Shown: one piece after another, positions 1 to 8,432 of the stretch | Layout of the letters: the number at the start of each line of letters is the position of its first letter | Numbering within the stretch: the stretch's first letter is position 1 | Source of the DNA: Chitinophaga sp. CB10 | GTDB taxonomy: Bacteria > Bacteroidota > Bacteroidia > Chitinophagales > Chitinophagaceae | NCBI GenBank assembly: GCA_001870995.2 | Contig: MLAV02000005.1 | Location: 186,001-250,000, forward strand | Direction: 5' to 3' | DNA: 64,000 nucleotides | The notes under the pieces: model-generated | The model's input: the letters and a program-made list of their open reading frames with translations, nothing else | Told to the model about the DNA's origin: nothing | Databases searched by the model: none | Translations under genes and position numbers: made by a program

Positions 1-18
1 AGGGTCTGGAATACAGGA

Positions 19-47
19 TTTATAATACTGTTCAAACGTATTATAAA
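19..47. repeat. AT-rich inverted repeat in a gene-free stretch (1-382)
   Basis: The first 382 bases contain no convincing gene. The only structure I see is a perfect inverted repeat with 10-bp arms (TTTATAATAC and GTATTATAAA) around a 9-nt loop. It has no GC-rich core, so it is a poor terminator candidate. The rest is AT-rich, as expected for intergenic DNA beyond the 3' end of the MutS-like gene. Confidence 0.4.
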
Positions 48-382
48 ATCGATTTAGCAAAAAATACAAGCCAGTACAACTGTGAATTTTTTTGTTACAT
101 ACTTTTCGGTTTTATTTATTTCTACTTCTCCTTTTGGTTTTACAGCATTTTCGTGGAAATCATTTTCGCAATAGCGTCTCAACACTGGTTCTTCGTTCCT
201 GATGCAGTAGGTTAATTAATTTTTCATTTCGATGATGGTCAATAAGCAATACAGAACCGGGTCCTCACTCTGGCAATTTTCTCTAGATAAAAATAGGGAT
301 ATTTCCCAATAACTAAAACGTTTTTGCAACTTTTTTTTCGAATGGTATAATATTCACATTTTACCTGTTTAAACTGCTATTA

Positions 383-1675
383 TTAAGTTAAGCTTTTCCA
401 CTGGTTTAACATTGCAGGCAGTCCTTCCTGCTCAAAAATTATGCGGCCGATTTTGAGTCGCCCCCACCCTTCCCGCAGCCGGTAAGCAAAGCGGGGCAAG
501 CCATCGCCCGGTTCGCATACCATATGCATTGCCTGCCAGCCGGCATTAGGCGCCAGTAAATTTTCCAGCGCGTGTAAGTGGGTGGATATAATAAATAATC
601 CTTGCGGAGATGTTGCCAGCCCGCGGATCGTTTGCAGGGAAATGTCCGTTGCATCGTCGGCATTAGTCCCACGGAATAATTCATCAAATATGGCAAAGCA
701 GTTCCGGCCCGCGCCTGCCAACTGCAGCGTACGTTTGAGCTGTTGCACTTCCATCATAAAGTGGCTGTAACCACTTTGCAGATCGTCCCGGAGGTTAATG
801 GCCGCACTGATTTCATTATAAAAAGGAATACGGCAAACGCGGGCCGGCACGGGCATACCGGCATGCGCCAGGTACACGCAGCAGCCAATTGCTTTCAGCA
901 GGGTGGATTTGCCGGACATGTTGGCGCCCGTAAGCAGTATTACTCTTGCATCGGTATCAATACTGTTGCGCACCGGTTGCTTTAACAGCAGGTGATAAAA
1001 ATCCTCCAGCGTGAAGCTCCCGGTGGTAAATGTTGCAAAACTCAATTCCAGTTTTACGGCGGTATGGGCGATGGACAGCCAGGCTTCCCAGTAGTTGAAA
1101 GTCTGCCAGAAGGCCATCCACTCCGGAACGGATATTTCCTGCCGGAACAATTGCAGCAACCGTCTTACTTCCCTTGCGGCAAATGTGCCGTTACGTGCGG
1201 CTATCTTCCATGACGGCAATTGCATCTTCCTGAATAGATCCTGTATAAGCATTAACTGCTGCCGGAAATCCGGCGGAAAGTGTGCAGGATTGATGATGGA
1301 GAAATAACGGTCCGCCACGTCCAGGAAGCCGATCAGCTGCCGCAGGCCGGCCAGCAACCTATACAGGTCATCGCGGAGCGTTTTATAGTGGAAGACCCTG
1401 AACAGCACCTCCCCCGCCGCGGGTAATTCCACCTGTTCCAGGCGGTGCAGGAATGCCTGTACTTCGGCATAATCCACCCTGGAATATTCCAGCGGCGTAC
1501 GGTAGTAACCGTGATGGATCATGGCTTTCATGACCTCCTGTTTTTTATAAATCAGTTCGGGGCTGCCGGGTAGTTCCAGCATCAGGGCCGTCAGCACTTC
1601 GCGGGCATCAGGATTGCGGGTGGTATCATACACGGGAATCAGTTCGCGGATGTTCAGGTCATTGATATCGGGCAT
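383..1675 (-). CDS. MutS-family ATPase, short form without a mismatch-recognition domain
   Basis: This 430-residue protein carries the MutS domain V ATPase. The Walker A motif GANMSGKS lies near residues 250-257, and the Walker B motif CFAIFDELFRG places the Asp-Glu pair near 331-332. The preceding helical part (about 70-235) resembles the MutS core/lever region. The protein is about half the length of mismatch-repair MutS (over 800 residues), lacks the N-terminal mismatch-binding domain, and has no Smr domain as in MutS2. It belongs to the short MutS-like ATPases common in Bacteroidota, whose DNA substrate is not known to me. It starts at an ATG and is separated from the upstream gene by a terminator, so it is probably transcribed alone. 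Family assignment is firm; the biological role is not. Confidence 0.88.
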   Translation of the reverse strand: MPDINDLNIRELIPVYDTTRNPDAREVLTALMLELPGSPELIYKKQEVMKAMIHHGYYRTPLEYSRVDYAEVQAFLHRLEQVELPAAGEVLFRVFHYKTLRDDLYRLLAGLRQLIGFLDVADRYFSIINPAHFPPDFRQQLMLIQDLFRKMQLPSWKIAARNGTFAAREVRRLLQLFRQEISVPEWMAFWQTFNYWEAWLSIAHTAVKLELSFATFTTGSFTLEDFYHLLLKQPVRNSIDTDARVILLTGANMSGKSTLLKAIGCCVYLAHAGMPVPARVCRIPFYNEISAAINLRDDLQSGYSHFMMEVQQLKRTLQLAGAGRNCFAIFDELFRGTNADDATDISLQTIRGLATSPQGLFIISTHLHALENLLAPNAGWQAMHMVCEPGDGLPRFAYRLREGWGRLKIGRIIFEQEGLPAMLNQWKSLT

Positions 1676-1722
1676 CAGGGTAATATTTGGTGTGGATGAA
1701 GCGCAGGAACTGTGCCGGAAAT

Positions 1723-1749
1723 AAAAAAGCAGCGCTGTGGCGCTGCTTT
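1723..1749 (-). terminator. Rho-independent terminator of the E1 gene
   Basis: The stem is AAAGCAGCGC / GCGCTGCTTT with a 4-nt loop. On the minus strand it is followed by a T-run (plus-strand A-run at 1723-1728). It lies 22 bp past the E1 stop codon. Confidence 0.85.
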
Positions 1750-1770
1750 CTGATGGATGGGTAGTATGGA

Positions 1771-3897
1771 TTAATAGTTCAGCAACTCATGAATGGCAGC
1801 AGCCACCTTATCCGGATTAGGCAGCATGGCTGCTTCCAGGCCGGTGTTGAGCGGTACGGCCGGCAGGTCCAGCGCGCCCAGTGTGTACACCGGTGCATCC
1901 AGCTGGCGGAAGCAGGCTTTTTGTATGCGGCCTGCCAGGGCTTCGGCAAAGGAGTTATTCAGCTGTTCTTCCGTAAGCACGAGGCATTTGCCGTGCTTTT
2001 TCACGGTTTCGAAGATCAGTGTTTCATCCAGGGGGAATAAGGTGCGGAGGTCGATGATTTCCACATTACCGGGGAAGTTTTTGGCGGCGGCTTTGGCCCA
2101 GTACACGCCCATCCCGTAAGTGATCACGCACATGGAATTGCCACGGGCTACGTCTTTGGGATGCGCCTGCAGTACGATGTTGCCTTTCCCTAACGGCAGT
2201 ACGTAGTCCGCCGCTGGTTCAATCGTCATTGCATCCTGGGCGCCCGGCACCTTGCTCCAGTAAAGTCCTTTATGTTCCAGCATTACTACCGGATTGGGGT
2301 CGAGGAAGGCGGCTTTCATCAGCCCTTTCATGTCCGCCGCATTGGAGGGATATACCACCTTGATGCCTTTTACGGTGAGCAGGGTGGATTCCATGCTGCC
2401 GCTGTGGTAGGGCCCTCCTCCACCGTATGCGCCAATGGGCACGCGGATCAGGGTTTGCACCGGGTATTTTCCGTTGGAGAGATAACAGGATTTTGAAATT
2501 TCCGTCACCAGCTGGTTAAAGCCGGGATAGATATAATCGGCAAACTGCACTTCCACAATTGGTTTAACGCCTGTTGCGGAGAGGCCGGCGGTGGAGCCGA
2601 TGATATAGGCTTCCTGGATGGCGGTGTTGTACACGCGGTGGTCCCCGAATTTATCGCCGAGGGTGGCCGCTTCCCGGAATACGCCGCCCAGGCGGCGGCC
2701 TACGTCCTGGCCGTACAGGATGGCCTCCGGATAGGCCTGCATGATTTCTTCCACGGCGTGGAGGGCGGCATCCACCATTACCACTTTTTGGCCGCCGGCA
2801 GGCGTGCGGTCGCCGCTTTCCGCGGTAACCGGCGTTGGGGCAAATACGTGGTCGTGGATGGTAGCAGGATCGGGATTGGCGGCATTTACCGCTTTATCGA
2901 AGCATTGTTGAATATAGGTTGTGGCCTCCGATTCGATTTCCGCCAGTTTCGCTTCCGTTACGCCTTTTTTGCGCAACAGCTGTCGCAGTTTGGGAATGGG
3001 ATCGTCTTTGGCGTGTTTTTCCAGGTCGTCCGCACCGCGGTACCATTCCTTACGTACGCCGGAGGTATGGTGCCCCAGCAGGGGTACCGTAGCCTGTACC
3101 AGTATGGGCCGGCGTTCGTGCCGCACGTAGCTGATGGCGGCGGCCATGCCGGCGTAGGAGGCTTCGAAGTCGCTGCCATCCACCCGCATACGTTCCAGCC
3201 CTTTAAAGCCGGCGGCATATTCGTACGCGTCCATGGCGCGGGCTTCGGCGGCGGTAACGGAGATGCCCCATTCATTATCCTGCACCAGGTAGATGATGGG
3301 GAGTTGTTTGAGTACGGCAAACTGCAGGGCTTCGCTCACTTCGCCTTCGGTAACGCTGCCATCGCCGAGGGAGCAGAGTACGACCGGCATTTCCCCATCG
3401 GGGCCTGTTTGCAGGAGGCTTAGCCGGAGCTGGGCCAGGTATTGCAGGCCTTGTGCCATACCTGTGGCGGGTATGACCTGCATGCCGGTAGCGCTGCTTT
3501 GATGGGGAATCTTAGGCCTGTCCGGCCGGTTACTGTTAGGGTGCGCATAGTAGGAGCGCCCGCCGGAAAACGGGTCTTCCGCTTTGGCGAGGAGTTGCAG
3601 CATCAGTTCGTACGGCGAGAATCCCATGGCAAGGAGCATACTATCGTCCCGGTAGTAGGGACTTGCATAGTCCCAGGGGCGCAGTTGTAATCCGGTGGCG
3701 ATCTGGATGGCCTCGTGGCCTCTGGAGGTGGAGTGTACGTACTTGCAGATGGGGCGGTTGGCTTCATATACGGCCGCCATGGCAGCGGCTTCACACATCA
3801 GGCGGTAGGCCTGGAGCAGGTCCCGGTTACCGGCTGGTTTCCTATTCCCTTCAGCCGGTGCTTTTAAAGTTGAAACGCTTGTACTATCTTTAAACAC
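1771..3897 (-). CDS. Fused alpha/beta E1 subunit of a 2-oxoacid dehydrogenase complex
   Basis: This thiamine-diphosphate enzyme decarboxylates a 2-oxoacid (branched-chain or pyruvate type) and passes the acyl group to lipoyl-E2. The N-terminal half is the alpha subunit, with the TPP motif GDGSVTEGE followed about 22 residues later by QDNEWGIS. The C-terminal half (from about residue 370) is the transketolase-like beta subunit, with AIQEAYIIGSTAGLS and the C-terminal swivel domain. Many bacteria encode the halves separately; the single-chain form is common in Bacteroidota. The frame is open to a TTG at 3933, but no ATG precedes residue 46 of that reading; I prefer the GTG at 3897, which leaves room for a leader. 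It is divergent from marR, with operator-like repeats between. Substrate specificity cannot be told from sequence alone. Confidence 0.85.
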   Translation of the reverse strand: MFKDSTSVSTLKAPAEGNRKPAGNRDLLQAYRLMCEAAAMAAVYEANRPICKYVHSTSRGHEAIQIATGLQLRPWDYASPYYRDDSMLLAMGFSPYELMLQLLAKAEDPFSGGRSYYAHPNSNRPDRPKIPHQSSATGMQVIPATGMAQGLQYLAQLRLSLLQTGPDGEMPVVLCSLGDGSVTEGEVSEALQFAVLKQLPIIYLVQDNEWGISVTAAEARAMDAYEYAAGFKGLERMRVDGSDFEASYAGMAAAISYVRHERRPILVQATVPLLGHHTSGVRKEWYRGADDLEKHAKDDPIPKLRQLLRKKGVTEAKLAEIESEATTYIQQCFDKAVNAANPDPATIHDHVFAPTPVTAESGDRTPAGGQKVVMVDAALHAVEEIMQAYPEAILYGQDVGRRLGGVFREAATLGDKFGDHRVYNTAIQEAYIIGSTAGLSATGVKPIVEVQFADYIYPGFNQLVTEISKSCYLSNGKYPVQTLIRVPIGAYGGGGPYHSGSMESTLLTVKGIKVVYPSNAADMKGLMKAAFLDPNPVVMLEHKGLYWSKVPGAQDAMTIEPAADYVLPLGKGNIVLQAHPKDVARGNSMCVITYGMGVYWAKAAAKNFPGNVEIIDLRTLFPLDETLIFETVKKHGKCLVLTEEQLNNSFAEALAGRIQKACFRQLDAPVYTLGALDLPAVPLNTGLEAAMLPNPDKVAAAIHELLNY

Positions 3898-3936
3898 GTA
3901 AGACTGTTTTGGTGATGAAATCCGGAAAAGCAAAAT

Positions 3937-3959
3937 AGTTGCTACAACAACTGTTGCTA
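3937..3959. promoter_or_regulatory. Candidate operator between E1 and marR
   Basis: The 79-bp divergent spacer contains a direct repeat GTTGCTA (3938-3944 and 3953-3959, 15 bp apart) interleaved with the inverted repeat AGTTG/CAACT (3937-3941, 3948-3952) and the palindrome CAACTGTTG (3948-3956). MarR proteins bind palindromes of this size, usually beside their own gene. Assignment to this MarR is inferred. Confidence 0.4.
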
Positions 3960-3976
3960 ATGCAAATTAAAGAAAT

Positions 3977-4414
3977 ATGACTGATACTTTCGTCAGTAAT
4001 CCATCTTTTTTTAAGTTGGATGCTACGCTTAAGAAACTGCGCAATTATTGGCAAAAAGAGTTTGACGCCAAGCAGAAGGACATTACAGTGGATCAATGGT
4101 TACTGATAGAAAATCTCTACAAGCATAAAAAGACCACCCACAACGAGCTGGCGCGTAATACGTCGAAAGACATTACGACGATCAGCCGGATTATTGAGTT
4201 ATTGGTGAAAAAGGGATTGGTAAAGCGGGAGGCTGACAGCCTGGACCGCCGGAAGGTCTATTTACAGCTCACGCCGGAGGGTGTGGAAAAATACAAGGAT
4301 GTGAAGCCGATGGTGCATGAAATGCGTAAGGTGGGGTGGAAGACTCTGACGGAAAAGGATTATAATGAGCTGACCCGTATCCTGGACACGATTTATGCGA
4401 ATGTGCCGAAGTAG
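3977..4414 (+). CDS. MarR-family transcriptional regulator
   Basis: This 145-residue winged-helix regulator has the usual MarR length. The helix-turn-helix and wing lie at about residues 45-100 (THNELARNTSKDITTISRII, then a VKKGLVKREADSLDRRKVYL wing with the conserved Asp-Arg-Arg). Flanking helices would form the dimer interface. The gene is divergent from the 2-oxoacid dehydrogenase E1 with under 100 bp between start codons, so autoregulation and control of E1 are the simplest reading. The ligand is unknown. The ATG at 3977 is preceded by AAAGAAAT rather than a Shine-Dalgarno sequence. A terminator follows. Confidence 0.9.
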   Translation: MTDTFVSNPSFFKLDATLKKLRNYWQKEFDAKQKDITVDQWLLIENLYKHKKTTHNELARNTSKDITTISRIIELLVKKGLVKREADSLDRRKVYLQLTPEGVEKYKDVKPMVHEMRKVGWKTLTEKDYNELTRILDTIYANVPK

Positions 4415-4444
4415 GGATGGATTTTTGCTGTGGCATATTCCATG

Positions 4445-4473
4445 AAAAAGGGGCCTGTTACCGGCCCCTTTTT
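4445..4473 (+). terminator. Bidirectional terminator after marR
   Basis: A hairpin AAAAAGGGGCC / GGCCCCTTTTT is flanked by A- and T-runs. It sits between the convergent marR and FAH genes, so it can serve both. Confidence 0.85.
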
Positions 4474-4511
4474 CATTACTGGTTTTACTTCTCCCGAAGG
4501 GAAAAACCTAA

Positions 4512-5123
4512 TTATTTTACAGAAAACTCCAGCAGGCTGTCATTTTCGATAAATGCCTCAAAGGAGTCCCCGATTTCGGCGGGGCCTACACCGGCCGGCG
4601 TACCGGTAAAGATGAGGTCGCCGATATTGAGCGTAAAGTATTTGGAGATATAGGCAACGAGAAAATCGAAGTTAAACAACAGGTCCTTCGTATTGCCCTG
4701 CTGCGCCAGGGTTTTATTTTTATAGAGGCAGAAGTTAATGTCTTTCTTGTCCATTTCCGGCGTAATGGGCAGGAATTTCCCTACGATGGCGGAGTTGTCG
4801 AAAGCCTTTGCTATTTCCCAGGGCAGCCCTTTCGCTTTCTGGCGGTCCTGGATATCCCTTGCGGTGAAGTCGATTCCCACGGATATCTGGTCATAGTACT
4901 TATCTGCAAATTTTTCCTGGACGTGTTTACCGTTCTTGCTCACGCGGAGTACCAGCTCGCATTCATAGTGCAGGTTGCTGGTAAATTCCGGGTAATAGAA
5001 TGGATGATTATTCTGTAGCAAGGCATTTTTCGGTTTCATGAAGAGTACTGGTTCCTCAGGCACTTCATTCTTCAATTCTTTGGCATGGTCGGCATAGTTT
5101 CTACCTACGCAAATAATTTTCAT
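4512..5123 (-). CDS. Fumarylacetoacetate hydrolase family protein
   Basis: The 203-residue protein consists of a single FAH domain. It opens with MKIICVGRNYADHAKEL and contains metal-site motifs typical of the family: the Glu-x-Glu region in NLHYECELVLRV, the Asp in GIDFTARDIQ, and the closing LIFTGTPAGVGP loop. Relatives hydrolyse or decarboxylate 1,3-dicarbonyl acids (fumarylpyruvate, oxaloacetate, 2-hydroxyhepta-2,4-dienedioate), using Mg2+. The short length fits the YcgM/FAHD1 subgroup rather than full fumarylacetoacetase. It is cytoplasmic with no signal peptide. A TAAATTTG box at 5173-5180 (minus strand), overlapping the end of pth, may be its own promoter. The precise substrate is undetermined. 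Confidence 0.85.
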   Translation of the reverse strand: MKIICVGRNYADHAKELKNEVPEEPVLFMKPKNALLQNNHPFYYPEFTSNLHYECELVLRVSKNGKHVQEKFADKYYDQISVGIDFTARDIQDRQKAKGLPWEIAKAFDNSAIVGKFLPITPEMDKKDINFCLYKNKTLAQQGNTKDLLFNFDFLVAYISKYFTLNIGDLIFTGTPAGVGPAEIGDSFEAFIENDSLLEFSVK

Positions 5124-5177
5124 AATGCGCTTGTTTTTAAAGGTTAAATAAAGCAGATAGCTGCCATATTTACAAAT

Positions 5178-5759
5178 TTACTTTACGGAAGGGTAAGTTA
5201 AATTATTATAGGCATTCATCGTACGTGCGAGGCCGGTAGTGGCGAAGCTTTCGATGATTTCCACGGATTTCCCGATTTTCTCCTGCACGATGGCGGTTTC
5301 GTTGTGTTTCCATTTTCCCAGTACGAATTCCACCTGCCGGCCTTTGGGGTAGTTGTTACCGATGCCGAAGCGGAGGCGCGGGTATTGGGTGGTGGCCAGG
5401 GAGTCCTGGATGCTTTTGAGGCCGTTGTGGCCGGCATCGCTGCCGCCGGGGCGCAGGCGCATTACATCCAGCGGGAGGGCCAGTTCGTCTACCACGACGA
5501 GGAGGTTTTCGATACTGATCTTTTCCTTATCCAGCCAGTATTTGATGGCTTTGCCGCTCAGGTTCATATACGTGGTGGGCTTGATCACGATAAAGGTCTT
5601 GCCTTTCCATTTGATTTCGGCAACGTCGGCCAGGCGATCGTTGTGAAAGCTGCCGTTGTGTTTGGCGACGAATGCATCCGCCACATCGAAGCCGATGTTA
5701 TGGCGGGTATGCTGGTATTCGGCGCCAATATTTCCTAATCCTGCTATTAAGTATTTCAT
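5178..5759 (-). CDS. pth: Peptidyl-tRNA hydrolase
   Basis: It cleaves peptidyl-tRNA released by stalled ribosomes so that the tRNA can be reused. Length (193 residues) and motifs match bacterial Pth. Catalytic and binding residues equivalent to the E. coli set are visible: Asn10 and His20 (MKYLIAGLGN then HTRH), Asp91 (VVVDELALPL) and Asn112 (GSDAGHNGLKS). The motif PTTYMNLSG is also present. It is third in the prs-rplY-pth order, a gene cluster conserved across many bacteria, but a strong terminator lies between rplY and pth, so read-through or a separate promoter is needed. Confidence 0.97.
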   Translation of the reverse strand: MKYLIAGLGNIGAEYQHTRHNIGFDVADAFVAKHNGSFHNDRLADVAEIKWKGKTFIVIKPTTYMNLSGKAIKYWLDKEKISIENLLVVVDELALPLDVMRLRPGGSDAGHNGLKSIQDSLATTQYPRLRFGIGNNYPKGRQVEFVLGKWKHNETAIVQEKIGKSVEIIESFATTGLARTMNAYNNLTYPSVK

Positions 5760-5783
5760 GGTGTTATCAACAGGTATAAAATT

Positions 5784-5813
5784 AAATAGCCCACGCCAAA
5801 GCGTGGGCTATTT
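5784..5813 (-). terminator. Terminator/attenuator between rplY and pth
   Basis: A perfect 13-bp stem (AAATAGCCCACGC / GCGTGGGCTATTT) with a 4-nt loop is followed on the minus strand by an AT-rich tail. It lies 22 bp past the rplY stop and 25 bp before the pth start. Confidence 0.75.
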
Positions 5814-5834
5814 TTAAAGAATATTTTAAAAAGA

Positions 5835-6425
5835 TTATTTCTTTTTAGCTTCTTTTTCAGCGGTTGCTTCTTCCTGACGCAGCTGACGGGTCATTACCAC
5901 GGAAGCGATAGGAATACGCGGAGAGTTGGTGATGGTGATACCTTCAATTTTCACGTCTTCTACGCGGATGTTGCCGTTCAGTTCCAGGTTATCGATGTTT
6001 ACTTCGATGTTTTCAACCAGGTATTTAGGCAGCGCGATTACTTTCAGCGCTTTCATTTTGGAAACCAGTTTACCACCGGCTTTCACACCAACGGACTGGC
6101 CTACCAGTTTGATTGGCAGGGTTACTGCAACTGGTTTGTCTTCTACCAGCTCCATGAAGTCAACGTGAGACAGTTGGTCAGTCACAACGTCAAACTGGAG
6201 ATCTTTCATTACCGCGCGGTAAGTTTTAGCTCCGAGTTTAATTTCTGCGATCTGGAAAGCAGCGGTGTACACGAGGTTTTTGAATGCTTTTGCAGGCGCT
6301 GAAAAACTTACAACTTCTGCACCCCCGTAAATAACGCAAGGCACTTTTTCCTCAGAACGGAGTTGGCGGGTGGCTTTTTTACCAAATTCGCTCCTGAGTT
6401 CTCCTTCGATGGTTATTGTGTTCAT
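5835..6425 (-). CDS. rplY: 50S ribosomal protein L25, long CTC/TL5 form
   Basis: This 5S rRNA-binding ribosomal protein has the N-terminal L25 beta-barrel (about residues 1-90, starting ITIEGELRSEFGKKATRQLR) and the additional C-terminal TL5 domain (about 95-180, GKLVSKMKALKVIALPKYL). It ends in a charged Lys/Glu/Ala tail. The 196-residue length is that of the two-domain CTC/TL5 type rather than the 94-residue E. coli form. It lies 41 bp downstream of prs and is likely co-transcribed with it. Confidence 0.96.
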   Translation of the reverse strand: MNTITIEGELRSEFGKKATRQLRSEEKVPCVIYGGAEVVSFSAPAKAFKNLVYTAAFQIAEIKLGAKTYRAVMKDLQFDVVTDQLSHVDFMELVEDKPVAVTLPIKLVGQSVGVKAGGKLVSKMKALKVIALPKYLVENIEVNIDNLELNGNIRVEDVKIEGITITNSPRIPIASVVMTRQLRQEEATAEKEAKKK

Positions 6426-6466
6426 TGTTTAAACATTTATATAATAAATAAAAAAATACTTAGTTA

Positions 6467-7426
6467 TCAATCGCCTCTGCGCTGGCTGTGAATGAACAGG
6501 CTGGTGATGGATTTATTTTCGTGCATATTGCGGATGGCAACGGCGAAGAGTTCGGCAACGGTAATTACTTTGATCTTCGAAGAGTGCTGTTTCAGCGGGA
6601 TGGTATCGCAAACGACGATTTCTTCCAGCACTGAATTTTCGATGTTTTCGTACGCTTTGCCGCTGAATACGGGGTGGGTACAAAAAGCACGTACGCTTCT
6701 GGCGCCTTTCTCCTTCAGGAGGTTAGCGGCTTTAGAGAGGGTACCTGCGGTATCGCAAATATCATCAATGAGCACAATATCTCTGTCTTTCACATCCCCG
6801 ATTACCACCATGGAAGCGATTTCGTTGGCACGCTTACGGTGTTTGTCGCAGATCACCATTTCGGCATTGAAGTAGGAGGCTACTTCGCGTACACGGTTGG
6901 TACTACCTACGTCCGGGGACGCAAAGGTAAGATTTTCCAGCTTTAATTGCTCAATATAAGGGATAAAAATCGCCGAACTGTCCAGGTGGTCCACCGGGAT
7001 GTCGAAGAACCCTTGTATCTGAGGAGCATGTAAATCCATGGTAATCACCCTGTTAGCCCCTGCCGCAACCAGCAGGTTAGCGACCAGTTTGGAACCGATA
7101 GCCACACGGGGCTTATCTTTTCTATCCTGGCGGGCATACCCGAAATAAGGGATTACTGCGGTGATATACCCTGCAGATGCGCGCTTGGCGGCGTCAATCA
7201 TCAACAGCAGTTCCATCAGATTGTCGGACGGGGCGCTGGTTCCCTGCACGAGGAAAACATAGTCGCCACGAATACTTTCCAGGAATACCGGCTGAATTTC
7301 GCCATCGCTGAATTTCTGGATTTTTACTTTACCAAGGCCGTTTAGTCCATTGCCGTAACGTTTGGCAATTTTCTCAGCCAATTCCGGATTACTGTTGCCT
7401 GTGAAGATTTTTACTGAAGGTTGCAT
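6467..7426 (-). CDS. prs: Ribose-phosphate pyrophosphokinase
   Basis: It makes PRPP from ribose 5-phosphate and ATP for nucleotide, histidine and tryptophan synthesis. The 319-residue length matches class I PRPP synthetases. Visible motifs are the flexible ATP loop region PYFGYARQDRKDKPR, the metal-binding DLHAPQIQGFFDIPVDHL, and the PRPP loop DIVLIDDICDTAGTL. A TAGTTTTG -7 box lies 20 bp upstream of the ATG. It is first gene of the prs-rplY pair. Confidence 0.97.
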   Translation of the reverse strand: MQPSVKIFTGNSNPELAEKIAKRYGNGLNGLGKVKIQKFSDGEIQPVFLESIRGDYVFLVQGTSAPSDNLMELLLMIDAAKRASAGYITAVIPYFGYARQDRKDKPRVAIGSKLVANLLVAAGANRVITMDLHAPQIQGFFDIPVDHLDSSAIFIPYIEQLKLENLTFASPDVGSTNRVREVASYFNAEMVICDKHRKRANEIASMVVIGDVKDRDIVLIDDICDTAGTLSKAANLLKEKGARSVRAFCTHPVFSGKAYENIENSVLEEIVVCDTIPLKQHSSKIKVITVAELFAVAIRNMHENKSITSLFIHSQRRGD

Positions 7427-7445
7427 ACTTGTGGAAAAGAGGTTG

Positions 7446-7453
7446 CAAAACTA
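7446..7453 (-). promoter_or_regulatory. -7 box of the prs promoter
   Basis: The minus-strand sequence TAGTTTTG matches the Bacteroidota TAnnTTTG consensus. It would place the transcription start about 10-15 nt upstream of the prs ATG. Confidence 0.6.
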
Positions 7454-7595
7454 TGATTTTTGAGTGGATGCACCGTATTTTTTTCATATCAATTTTATAT
7501 AAGTTAATTTTATTATTCATTACAATATAAAAGTCAGGCAATATAGGTAAGGAAGAAATGTATGGTGGGGTGAAAGAAATCCGGAGGGAAGGGAG

Positions 7596-7603
7596 TATAT
7601 TTG
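7596..7603 (+). promoter_or_regulatory. -7 box of the radC promoter
   Basis: TATATTTG matches TAnnTTTG. It overlaps the TTG at 7601 that would extend radC, so transcription begins downstream of that codon. This argues for the ATG at 7622 as the true start. Confidence 0.65.
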
Positions 7604-7621
7604 TGTAAAGGGAAAGATTTT

Positions 7622-8329
7622 ATGTTTGTTAATGTTAACCCCGGCAGTTATGTGGCCATCAAATACTGGCCGGATGCCGACAAGCCCCGTGAAAAGCTTA
7701 TGGACAAGGGCGTGAGAGCCCTCAGCGACGCAGAGTTGCTGGCTATACTCCTTCAAACCGGCTACCGCCGGAAATCCGCCGTTGATTTAGCCCGGGAAAT
7801 CCTCCGCCTGGCCAAAAATAACCTCTCGGAACTGGGCCGCCTGGACGTGCGCGATCTCCGGAAGCTGCGGGGAATGGGAAAGGCCAAAGCCGTGACGGTA
7901 GTGGCCGCCCTGGAATTATCCCGGCGCAGGCAGGCCACCTGTGTGCATAAAAAGAACGTGATCCAGACCAGCGCAGACGCTGCCCTGTACTTTAAGCCTA
8001 TGCTCGCGGATCAATACCACGAAACGTTCTATGCCATGTTTCTCAACCATGCCCATAAGGTGCTGCATGTGCGCTGTATCAGCAGCGGAGGGATGTCCAG
8101 TACGGTGGTGGATCCCAAAATTATCTTCCGGGAGGCCCTGGAACTACACGCCACCAAGATTATCCTCTGTCATAACCATCCTTCGGGGAGTTTGCGGCCC
8201 AGCCAGGCGGATATCAACGTGACGCGCAAAATCTGCGATGCGGCGCGGCTCTTTGACATGGAGGTCCTGGATCATATCATTGTGGCCGAAACCGGCTACC
8301 TGAGCCTGGTGGAAGAAGGGATGCTATAG
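7622..8329 (+). CDS. radC: RadC family protein (JAMM/MPN+ domain)
   Basis: This UPF0758/RadC protein has an N-terminal helix-hairpin-helix-like part (LRKLRGMGKAKAVTVVAAL) and a C-terminal JAMM metalloprotease-like domain with the zinc motif HNHPSGSLRPSQAD. The original DNA-repair name rests on a misassigned E. coli mutation; the molecular role is still unclear. Length of 235 residues is normal for the family. I chose the ATG at 7622 over the in-frame TTG at 7601, because the -7 promoter box overlaps the latter. The gene stands alone. Confidence 0.93.
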   Translation: MFVNVNPGSYVAIKYWPDADKPREKLMDKGVRALSDAELLAILLQTGYRRKSAVDLAREILRLAKNNLSELGRLDVRDLRKLRGMGKAKAVTVVAALELSRRRQATCVHKKNVIQTSADAALYFKPMLADQYHETFYAMFLNHAHKVLHVRCISSGGMSSTVVDPKIIFREALELHATKIILCHNHPSGSLRPSQADINVTRKICDAARLFDMEVLDHIIVAETGYLSLVEEGML

Positions 8330-8432
8330 CGGGATGGCTGTTTTTTGTGGCGGCCGGGGAGCCGGAATAAAGCAAAGCATATAAAATGCGCTAAAGTATT
8401 TACTTTCGCATTTATTATTTATTCTGATCCAT

